In this document: piece by piece, positions 34,840-45,200 of the stretch
Position numbering within the stretch: the stretch's first letter is position 1
Layout of the letters: each line of letters starts with the position of its first letter
Origin: Pseudofabraea citricarpa
Lineage: Eukaryota > Ascomycota > Leotiomycetes > Helotiales > Dermateaceae
NCBI GenBank assembly: GCA_029641185.1
Contig: JAPWGK010000001.1
Span: 1,376,501 to 1,440,500 of the forward strand
Direction of reading: 5' to 3'
DNA length: 64,000 nucleotides
Translations under genes and position numbers: made by a program
The notes under the pieces: model-generated
What the model was told of the DNA's origin: nothing
Seen by the model: the letters and a program-made list of their open reading frames with translations, nothing else
Databases searched by the model: none

Positions 34840-36090
34840 ATGTCGACCGGAAAGCGACCTGCCTCGGGCAGCTTTGGCTCCTCGCAGATGGTGGTGAAGA
34901 GGCCAAATCTGGGCAACGACAAGGCTGTAGCTGTGGTGAACGGTTCAGCAGCGAATGGCGCACTCATACAAGCGGTATGTACAAGCTTAAGACACTCACT
35001 TACTGGCTACGCGCTGAACTTCTCGAAGAAATGTCCAGCTGATTGTAGTGGGATAGGTACCACGTACAAGTGGTTTACAAGCTCCTGTCATGGAGCTGAG
35101 TGGGCACACTGGAGAGGTCTTTACAGCCAAATTTGATCCGAATGGAAATTATATCGCCTCGGGATCAATGGACCGTTCCATCAGTGAGTAGCTAGCTAGT
35201 TGCCCTGGTTTATATCCATGCTGACTGTGGGCAGTGCTTTGGAGGACATACGGATCATGCGAGAATTACGGTACTCTGACTGGGCACAAAGGAGCAATTC
35301 TAGATTTACATTGGTCGCGAGATTCGAGGATACTTTTTTCTGCCTCGGCGGATATGCATCTTGCAAGCTGGGATCTAGAGACAGGAACAAGGATTCGAAG
35401 ACACATTGGGCACGAAGAAGTGGTCAATTGTATGGATATCAGCAAGAGAGGCGAGGAGATGCTTATCAGTGGAAGCGATGATGGTTACATTGGAATTTGG
35501 GACCCGCGGACGAAAGCAGCAGTTGACTTTATACCGACCGAATTTCCTGTTACTGCCATTGCATTGGCAGAAGCCGGCAACGAGATATATTCTGGAGGTA
35601 TCGACAACGACATCAAGGTGTGGGATATGAGGAGAAAGGCAGTTGTGTATTCGATGCTTGGACACAACGACACCATTTCATCGCTACGTGTCTCGCCCGA
35701 CTCTCAAACATTATTGTCCAATTCAATGGATTCAACTGTACGGACGTGGGATATCAGACCGTTTGCACCAACCGAGCGACATATCCGCACATTCGATGGT
35801 GCACCTGCTGGTCTCGAGAAGAACCTCATCAGCGCCAGCTGGGACTCCGAAGGAAAGAAGATTGCAGCTGGAGCTGGAGACGGAACTGTTGTAGTTTGGA
35901 ATAGCCAAACGGGCAAGCTGATGTACAAGTTGCCTGGGCATAAGGGGACGGTTAACTGCGCAGAATTGTCTCCGGCGTCGGATCCAATAAGTAAGTCCTT
36001 CCGGCCAAGAGTTTCTAGTCCACTTCTAACAGTATCATAGTTCTCTCTGGCTCCTCAGATCGAACACTGCTCTTAGGTGAACTCAAGTGA
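34840..36090 (+). CDS. spf38: U5 snRNP 40 kDa WD40 protein (Prp8-binding; SNRNP40/Spf38)
   Basis: Four exons: 34840-34974, 35057-35183, 35235-35990 and 36041-36090, giving 355 residues. The N-terminal exon is a Lys/Ser-rich leader with KRP, then come seven WD40 repeats beginning LSGHTGEVFTAKFDPNG and including SGSDDGYIGIWDPR and SNSMDSTVRTWDIR. The terminal exon restores ILSGSSDRTLLLGEL, ending exactly where the family ends. The protein is a beta-propeller of the U5 snRNP that sits on Prp8 in the spliceosome. Junctions are phase 0, 1 and 1. Shares a short divergent promoter with bet3. Confidence 0.95.
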
Positions 36091-37828
36091 GCGGGGTGTG
36101 TTGAGACGAATAACACATCCAAGGCAGATTTGCGTGGGCCATCTCCAAGTGAGAGAGATGACCAGATGTGCATTCACGAATGGCACAAAATCTTATGACT
36201 AGGCTTTAAGGGAGTTGGCGAGTTGACTATTTGAACTCGGATGACTTGTGGCGTTGTAAATGGGTGGCTTTCCGTGCCCCTTGGTTTGAGAGGGTGAGCC
36301 GCCTCAGCCAGGAGCCGTGGGTTATGAATCTTCTACCGTACCGTAATAATGTGCACGCAGCCGCATGAATCTTCCGTCATCAATCTCATTCGTCCACGCA
36401 AGGAGGGGAGGGGTTTGTCGTCCGGTGGGATATTGGTATTAGATAGATAGACGATAAATGATCGGCAGGGGCAGCTTGTATATTAGATATCGCCTGGCTG
36501 TACGTATGCTTGCTATACATACCTACACACAATATAAGGTGCTGCACAACAACACTATTGGAAAACGGCTGCTCGTGGGTTTCTGCACCTGTATCTGTAT
36601 CTGTATCTGTATGTGCGCGAATTTGGAAGTCTAAAAGTTGGGAAGGAAGGAGTTGCTGAAGAGCTGATCGCTCGTACTCAACTCACCTCACCGTCCGCCG
36701 CAAGCCAGAATAATAGTAACAATAGTTAAGCGACACGAACTATTGGAGAGTAAATGAGCGAGAGAGGGGCCATGATGATTGGATGGGCGCTCCCTGAAAC
36801 CGCTTAAAATGGAGGTGAAGCATTGACATCCAGTGTCATCCATCCACGAGCATCCACTATTCGAAGCTTGATCTGTTCTCAAACCCGTGTGTGTCTGAGA
36901 TGTCGACTCCTTTCGGGCGCATTGGAGAATTGGAGCATTGGAGGCTGCTCAGCGCTCCAGGGCTTCCAGGGCTCCCTGCTGTTCTCTCCCCTCTCCAGCC
37001 CAGGGCATCGTGAGCATCAACCAGTCAACCTGATGATGAGTGGCTGACGGCGGATGGCTTGTCGCAGATTCTCCTGCACACGACTTCCCTGACTACTCCT
37101 GCTTCTGGATGGTCCCTGGTCTCCTGCGTGTGTGCGTGTGAGACTGTGCCCTTCGGTACCACAGCGTCCAGTCCACTCTGCAGTCTGCACCTCACGTCCT
37201 ACCATTGCTCGTATCCTCAGTACCTCCTCTCCCCGTGTTGTTTCTAGTTGCCCAAGTCTCGTCATGAACTCTCCGTTCTGACTTTCTCTCGTTCTTGTCG
37301 TGCTTGATCTTTCGGATACGAGTACTGTAGAACGGACGGTCTGTGAGTCCTGCTGACTAGAGAAGCCGTTTCGAATCTTACGAACTCTACTCATTCTCTT
37401 GGTTATCCTTCTTGTTTGTTTGCTCTTTTTAATATCACTCGTTCATCTGCCTTGGTGGTTCCACTGCTGGCTGCCACCTCCCGACCTCTGCACTGGGAAC
37501 ACATTGGCCCGTCGTTCGTTGTTGGCTGTTGGACAGATTCGGATTCGATATTCGAGATCAAATACCTAGGCCGCTGCTGCCAACTCATCCCGACCCCAAG
37601 GAACCCGTTGGACGTCTGCTATTCGATCATATCCATGCCGCATCACGTCGACGCTTGGTCGTGTTGACATCGGCCTGCCTGGCAGACGCGAGGAACAGGT
37701 GTGCAGGACGTGTGGGAGGTCCTTCAACAACATAATACAACATATTTTTATTTCTTCGAATATCTATCTAGCTGGCTCTGGGGAATTCGACCACATACTT
37801 TCACCACACACACACCTTTCCGATCGAT
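36091..37828. other. Intergenic upstream of the two-span membrane protein gene
   Basis: A 1.7 kb spacer containing a TGTATC microsatellite (about 36586-36614) and presumably a long leader of the downstream gene. Several frames on both strands at 36.8-37.8 kb lack family character. No gene is supported. Confidence 0.55.
36586..36614. repeat. TGTATC hexanucleotide microsatellite
   Basis: Four to five copies of TGTATC in the spacer downstream of the U5-40K gene. Confidence 0.75.
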
Positions 37829-39070
37829 ATGCCTCCCCAAAGGCAAGACAGTCGGCGGCGGTCGCCCTCGGACCAAAATACTACGAGGCGGGAGGGAGTA
37901 AGATCAGGGTTGCAGCAGTTGTTTACGGGGCGGTCCAGTGTTGGGACAAGCAGTGCTGCACCTGTGAGGGAAGTAAGGGAGGAGATATTGTCTCCGAAGA
38001 CACCAATATTGGCATTTCGCGAGCATGAGTTGCCTTCAACACACATCAGGATACCGGGCCTCACTAGATCTGGTACATTTTCTTCTAATCGCTCGTCGAG
38101 AAGTTCCGATGCATCCCCAAGAAATTCCCAGCGACTTGCCGGGGCATCCGATACACCAGTGAGCACACGACCGATTATACCAAATGTTCTGCAGCGAACT
38201 TTTACGAATCGTCCAGCTCCGGCTTACTACGAGGGCCACGTTCGAAACAATTCAAGATTTGTAGGTGTCGACCCAGCGGAAGCCGAGCTAGCGGAGCTCG
38301 CGCAAGCAGGAAGGCGACGGAGAAGGAAGACAAGACCTTCCAGAACACGGATGTTTGCGCCAAAGATCAAGAATCGAAAGATCCGTGCCAAGATACTCAG
38401 CTCTTTTGTGTCTGGTATATTTCTTACCCTGATGCTCACAATTTGTAAGTCGTCTCTCACTTCAAGCGAAGCTCCTAGCTAATCCGCCAAGACCTAGCAA
38501 TGTCTCTTTCCAATCGCAAGGAAAGCCAAGAATTTCATGTCCTCTTGATTCTAATCATTCTGGTGACGACAATTTTCTTCTGCCATGCTCTGATACGGCT
38601 GTGTATGATGTTAATCAATCCACCGGCGGATGACGACGAGCGACCTATGCTACCATCCATGGTCGGACCAGGAGGTTTCGCTGAGCCGTCCATGCCTATC
38701 AGAGTAGCTCTGGCACGCGATGAAGAAGCAGCAGGGATTGAGAGCGAGGCTACCAAGGTTCCTCCTCCAGCCTATGGACTTTGGCGGGAAAGCGTGGTAA
38801 GTTTTGAAATCTCTTGGGCTTTGAATGTACGAATACTAATAGTCACATTAGCGGGTTGACCCAAATCGCATCTTCTGGCAACGGAATCACGAACGCCAGG
38901 CATCTACAATTCCTGAAGAACGACCGGCAACTGGCAATAGACCACCGTCGTACCTTTCTGACGACGGCATCGACTATGTGATCGAGGCTGAACCGCGATC
39001 CATCGCTCCCACTACCAACGTTCCTCTCCCACCCCACCCATCAGAAAGAGAGCGATGGCCACGATCATAA
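37829..39070 (+). CDS. Conserved fungal membrane protein with two transmembrane segments
   Basis: Three exons: 37829-38444, 38492-38796 and 38852-39070, giving 379 residues. The first junction splits a Tyr codon and completes the first membrane helix (LSSFVSGIFLTLMLTIYLAM, about 190-211). A second helix follows about ten residues later (HVLLILIILVTTIFFCHALI, about 222-242). The N-terminal ~185 residues are Ser/Arg-rich and probably cytosolic, with a very basic stretch (RRRRRKTRPSRTR) just before the helix. The C-terminus has a PPPAYG motif, possibly a WW-domain ligand, and proline-rich ends. I believe the hairpin is conserved across filamentous ascomycetes but know no function. The exons fit without alternatives. 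Confidence 0.8.
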
Positions 39071-39780
39071 TAGATCAGACATGCGCCATGTATTATTTGT
39101 GTCTTGTATCGAAGAGATACACGGTTTCGAACCTTTTGTATAGCGAGTAAGCAGGGAGTTTTAAGGATTTTGTGGGTGGTTTGGTTTTCAAGGCGGGGTG
39201 AGGTAGGATGTTCATGTTCGACATTATACATACATGCATACATACAGATTCATGTTGTGTAACTCCTGCAACACATCTATGGCAAATCTGTATCTTATAA
39301 AAACACACACATATTCCCATGTCTTGTTTGTCTTTAGTTGCAAGTGCGCTCCTTCGTTAGGCATCCTATGAGTTGGTAATATTAATTTCTATTTCACCAG
39401 ATCCGATACCTTCTCTTGCATATTGTTACGAACAAGCACCTCCATTACTCCCAGCTCTTATCATCATCTTCGTTACTTATCATTGCAGATTCGTTCATCG
39501 TTCTATATACGAGTCCATCATAAATCCATGCCAAATATGCATCTACATACAGAAATTCTTCTCCTTGCTCATCAATCAATCCCACGGGAAAACACCAAAC
39601 GCCATGCACCTCAGGTCCTCATAATATACCAACTCCAAACCCCAACACCCAACACCCAACACCGAGTACAGAAGAAGAAGAAGAAGAAAATTTAGGATAA
39701 AATAAACCAACTCCCCAACTCCAAATCGCTTGCAAGCGAGTCGTCACGAGGAGAGGCAGGCAAGTAATAAGCAAGCCATA
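39071..39780. other. Intergenic between convergent genes
   Basis: The 3' flanks of the membrane protein and small secreted protein genes, with an (AAG)n run near 39673-39688. Nothing else seen. Confidence 0.6.
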
Positions 39781-40329
39781 TCACCAAATCCAGCCACCCC
39801 CCAGGCCGGCCACCAACACGCCCACCAGCACACCTCCACGCATGCCCTTCCTCTTCCCCTCCTCCTTCAGCGACGCGCCCCAGGAAGAAGGCGCCGTCGT
39901 GAGCGGCTGGCCGCCCTCGGGCAAGCTCTCGCCGTTCGGCCCCGTGCCCTTCAGCACCTGCTCGTGCGTGCCGCAGTGCACCGTCTCCCAGCGCGTGTTG
40001 CACGAGTAGTAGGTCGAGATCCAGTACTTCTGCTGGTTGAGGAAGGCCGATGCCTCGGGCAGGTCGCCGCCCGTCACGAGCGCCGGCAGGTCGTGCGTTA
40101 TGGCCGTGCTGTGGTGGATTGTCGTTGTTGGGTTTGCGCCGGGCGTCGCGGTTGCTGTTGCGGTTGCGGTTGGTGAGGTGGAATTGAAGTTGGAGTTGGA
40201 GTTGCCATTGGAGGTCGTGAGAGGGTGCGTGAATGCTGGTCCCGAGGTTATGGTTGTGCCCTTCACGCTGCGGGCGACGAGGCATATGCAGATAAAGATT
40301 GAGGTCGCGGTTGGTGTTGAGATCTTCAT
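39781..40329 (-). CDS. Small secreted Ser/Thr-rich protein, possibly GPI-anchored
   Basis: A single exon of 182 residues. The N-terminus is a signal peptide (about 1-24; hydrophobic SIFICICLVA core). A Ser/Thr/Asn-rich, low-complexity segment (about 25-75) is likely to be O-glycosylated. A compact region around 90-125 contains the only two cysteines of the mature part (YYSCN and VHCGT) among conserved-looking aromatics. The C-terminus ends in a small-residue hydrophobic stretch (GVLVGVLVAGLGGGWIW), preceded by a basic GKRKGMRGG, which resembles a GPI-anchor signal or tail anchor. I do not recognise a named family. Local GC content is high, especially at third positions, unlike its neighbours. 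Confidence 0.7.
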   Translation of the reverse strand: MKISTPTATSIFICICLVARSVKGTTITSGPAFTHPLTTSNGNSNSNFNSTSPTATATATATPGANPTTTIHHSTAITHDLPALVTGGDLPEASAFLNQQKYWISTYYSCNTRWETVHCGTHEQVLKGTGPNGESLPEGGQPLTTAPSSWGASLKEEGKRKGMRGGVLVGVLVAGLGGGWIW

Positions 40330-42224
40330 TTTCTTTCCTTTTTCTCCCTTTTGGGATTTGGGACGCGGGATTATCTGGATCCGAGTGCTTCGTTTGTACT
40401 TGTACTTGAAGTACCTACTGTAGCTCTACGTGATGCGCTTTCGCTTTCTTTGGCGACGTGTAAGGTAAATGGTCGTCGGTTGTCTTTAAAGCTGATGAGA
40501 TGTGGGGAAGAAACGTGGACCTGCACGACTTGATTGCGATGGATGATGTGTGGAGTACTTTATGTATGGTAGGTAGGTAGGGTATCAAGCTGTATGATTC
40601 CTCTCCCTTTTTTTCTCTCTCTCACTCTTCGCTGGCCTGGATGACTTGTTCCTGGGATTTTGCCGAGGGATAGATAGACGAGCTCAAAGAGGGGTGATGG
40701 ATGGAAGGTGGGTGAATGTTGGTATTAATTAGCGTTTGCGACAACACGGCCAGGAATAATTAGAGGGTGTGAAGAAAAAAGGGAGAACGAAGATGGAGGA
40801 TGGAAGGAGTAGTCAGACAGAAGAGAGAAGCAAGAAAAAGAACAAAAGGTAGGTGATTTCGAGGCGTGGAGTACATGTAGGAGGTCATGGAAGTGGTCGA
40901 CAGCTTCCGAACGATAGGCTGACAATGGCCGGCCCCAACCAACGAAGAACACCCAACCAGCACCAGAAAGTCGAACAACTTGGCAAGCTGACGTCGACCG
41001 ACAGATTTCCCCCGAAGTCCCTCACCGATCCGGGAGAATTCAGCGGAAATCCCAGGAGGAGAGAAATCTTGCTTTGGCTTTATATGCAGCTATGCGCTGA
41101 AGTCGATGAGGTCGTTTCTGAACTTTGAAACTTTCCCTCTCGCGCATTATTCCCTGCAGGAACGTGCCCCTCGTGCTTCGTGCTTGGTGCTACTGTGCAG
41201 TACTACAGTAGCTGGACATACATGCATGCATTAGCACGCCGTAGTGCCTGATCTGAAGAAAAGACAAGAACAGACGCCGTCCAAGCCATCTCATCTCGTC
41301 AGTGCGATGCACGGGAACAAAGATTAACAGACGAAAAAGACCGAACATCGTCTGGCCGCGTTGATGCTGCGCATCCTCGGTACTCTCAGATTCGTCGGCT
41401 GACTTCTTTGATCTGATTCAGACAAACTCTCTTTCTTCCTCGGGCGGCCTGCAGACGAAGAAGATGGCGGTAAGTTAGCTGGACGAGGCGTTCAGCCTCA
41501 AGATACGCCATGCGCTAGTGACTCGTAGATGCGTTTTAAATTCCGAGGTATGACTTCGCTATCATGCATACCTCATGATACTGTAGTACATCAAACATCT
41601 AGACATTCCTGAGAAGCAAAGAAAAGGTCAGCCATGTACAGTACTTGTGGGGAAACTTTTCTGGAAAAGTATAAAAAACCCTCATCCTGACCAAAATAAT
41701 CGTCATCATAGTGGCGACGATATTGCAGGAGAAAAGCAGGAAACGCCCACTTGAGAAGTTGAACACCACTGGAGATTCGGGAGCCTACTCGGCAGATCGA
41801 GATCCATCGTAGCTTGGATATTTAACTTCGAAAGACCCAACTAATTTAAACGAGCAAGCAATCCACCAGAAATCATTCATGGGGATAGCATGAATTCCTT
41901 CAAGTTCTAGAACCTACACTGAAGAGTTTAATCGGGTTCAAAACGAGAAAATGCATCTTGTCACTTGACCATCAAAGCCGTTAAGCTGAACACCATACTA
42001 CGTAGCGTACATGCGAACCAATATTTCTTTGGCAACACGGGCCCTCACGGTAAATTGGTGATTGAAAAGCTACACTAAACGCCTACGCTATGAGATGTCA
42101 TGATGAAGCTACATACAGGAGAGCAAAATTATAATTAGGATCAAGGCCATCGCTAGAAACGCAAGTTTATCTGTCACTGTGACTGAGAACTCCAGAGAGA
42201 CTTTACAGTCTCCCAACCAGGCAG
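40330..42224. other. Intergenic 1.9 kb with a possible tiny spliced ORF
   Basis: The promoter of the secreted protein gene lies at the left and the 3' flank of the coilin-like gene at the right. Around 41464 an ATGGCG is followed directly by a GTAAGT donor and a plausible 60-nt intron, but the product is very short and unrecognised. Otherwise nothing is supported. Confidence 0.5.
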
Positions 42225-45200
42225 TCAGAATCTACCAGCTGTAGTCTTCCTCCTACTATCATTTGTTGGCTGAGAAATTTGTGCATTCTCACTTGCACGT
42301 CGGCGTGTAAGCCTTCCCTCATCAGCCTTCTTAGTCCACCCGAAATCCTTTCTTGAAGATGGCCCGTCGAGCTCATAATCATCGTCATCATCACTTTCAT
42401 ATTTCTTAAACTTCTTGAAATAAGCATCTTCAGAGTTCAACTCCGAAGATTTTTCATCCGAAGATTCTGGTTCGCCGTCACTTGATAGTGTCAAGTCCCA
42501 AACCTGGCTGCCCTCAGGAATCACCATCTTCTGGCTTTGGGACTGCTTAACCACCGGTTGGCTTGACACAGCACGAGTCTTCACTGTTGAGGCCTTTGGT
42601 ATTGGCTGGCTTTGACTAAACGTGGCCTTTGGCTCAGGCTGGTTATCTTTGAACGTCCCAGCAAGTGCGGCCTTCTTTGGGCGGGATCTTTCCCATTGTC
42701 GCTGAAGTTTGTCAACGCCGGGGATTTTCTTCGCTCCTTGAGAAGCCTTGGGTGTTGATTGGTCAGAATCCTCAGCATCAGAAAGGTCTTTCATTGCTGC
42801 ATCATAATCCTCATTGACTTTTGCTGGGACTTGAGATAGGCCTGGCGTGTATGTCTCACGCTTGACGCTGGCTCGTTGAGAAAACACCTGCTCTAGACTT
42901 GGCAAAGAATCATCAGATACAAGGTGCTCTGCGTCCTTGGCCACTGGAGAAGGTAGACCAGCTGATAATCTTTCATTACTTGCGATGCCAGACTTGCGAG
43001 CTGGGAGTTCTGGTTCGGTATCCATGCTAGCGGCATCATCATATTTCTTCAAAATCGAACTGTCAGAATCATCCATTGGCATCGTAATATCATCAGTGGG
43101 TAATGGAAAGTCTGGCTGTCTCCCATGATCAGAAGCTTGACTCGTCATTGATGGAGGGACTGATAATCTTGGATAAAGAGCATCTCTGTTCGACTCTTCA
43201 TCATCAATACCATCAACGGAAGTCATCCGCTCAGATGAAGCGTCCAAATTGGAGGAACGCTCTTCTATAGGCAGATCTGGCTTAGTCGTAGAATTTCGCT
43301 TTTTTGGTCCCCTGATGGGAGAGCTTTCCTCAGGCTCCGTATCCGCCAGAGGACTTGACCCTAAGCCGTTAAACTTTGGAGAATAAGAAGATCCTTTTTC
43401 AATTTCCGTCATGTCCTTCATGAGTTTCTCAAAAACTGCAGCGTCGCCTGGGCTCTGCATTCTATTTGGACGTATATCGCGCAGGACGGAAGAAGGAACA
43501 CTTGAGCGGAACCCTGCCTCTTTGATGAGGTTCGTAATGTGTTGCTTGGTATTTTCAGAAGGAGGTTCGACTGGGATATCGGCAACGACAGCTGGTACGT
43601 CTGGAGCATCCTGGTATCTGGAAATCGGGGATTTGACCTGCTCATTCTTGTGCTGTTCGTGCAAGTTAATCTCTGCCGTCTTGCCATGGGAAGGCGTTTC
43701 AGGAGCAACTTCTCTCTCACCTTCTGGGGCTTGAGATTCTTGCTCTTGTTGGTTTTCCGGTTTCTCAACAGAGACCTCGATTTGTGTCTCAGGAATATGT
43801 GACGATTGATCTTCATCAGCTTCACGACCATTGGTAGGGGTCTCTTCGTCGTTAGCTTCGGGCTTAGTCGGAGAAGCTGCATCCTCTTCAAGTCCTAAAG
43901 ATGAAGGAGGATGTTGAACGATCTTTGGCTCCACCAACTCCGAAAAGCTGACAGTAAGATTTCCATCATCTTCCTCATCTTCGTCGTCATCAGGCACAGC
44001 GAATTTGCCATATATTCGCTCTCCGGTGTCTTCATCGTATTGCTTGTCTGTATCGGGTCGATCCCTTTTAGCTAGTGTAAGCTCCAGGTCGTCATTATCA
44101 CAGATTTGAAGAATGACAGCTGTGCGATACTCAGACATGAGGGGTTGCCATTTTGTCGCCTCTGACATTATTAGCTGTTTGAAAGCAATAACCATGCCGG
44201 CTTTTGGGTCAGTTGACTTGAGGTCTGCCAACGAGAGAACGTCATCGGGAAGAGCTGGTAAGTCATCTTCATCACCCTGACTCGTGAATGTCTCATCCAC
44301 TGCAAGACTACTGACGTCTTGCATAAGTTGGTCGCTAATTTGACCATCTATGTCTTCGCTATGTGGAGCTCTCTGCTGGCTTGGCTCATCATACTGAGTA
44401 TCCATTGATTCTTCTTGGCAGCTGGGCACATATGAAGCATCTAGATAGGTCTCTTGCTGCTCAAAAGGTGTAGGATCATATGAGATGTTGGCAGATTCCT
44501 GGGTGTCATGGTTCCGCTTGTTCTTGTTCTTGCGCTTTCGCTTTTTCGAACCTCGTTCTTCTTCCTGGTAGTATTGGTCTTCGTTTTGCTGGCTCTTACG
44601 CTTGCCATTTCGATTTCCTCTTTGAGACCAAAAGCCTTGTTGTTGTGGATCCCAACGCTGAACAAATGGAAAAGGTGGCTCACTAAGTTCCATACCTTCA
44701 TGGCAGCATTCCACGGCGCGATAGTTTATTTTCGTTCTCCAGGCTTCTGGGTCTTCATCTTCATCGGCATTGAGAATTGGCTCTGGGGTGGGCTCCTTGG
44801 CCTTTTCAGGTCGCACAAGTTTCATGAGATCGTTTCGAACCTTTTCCTCGTCTTTCTTGGTCTTTGGGGTTTTAAGACCAAGAGCACCGAATAAAAGACG
44901 ACGGCCTGCGCCCATATCAAGCTTTGCACGGCGTCGAGGTCCTGTAGTGTCCTGCGATTCCGAAGATGTAGGTAGAGGTGTGGGTAGAGAGGGTTCTGAA
45001 CCAGGCGTGACATTTTCAACCGAAGGCGAGGCTGTCGGCTCTATAACACCAGAGAACTCCGGCCCAGAGGGTGTAGGTTGAGATTCAATTGTTATAGCAG
45101 GTGGTTGCAGAGTATTATTAGTGTTTATTGATGTATCCTCGGTATTTGTATTCTCAACTGTCGTCGTAGGAACAATATTAACGGATACTGGAGGTGCTTC

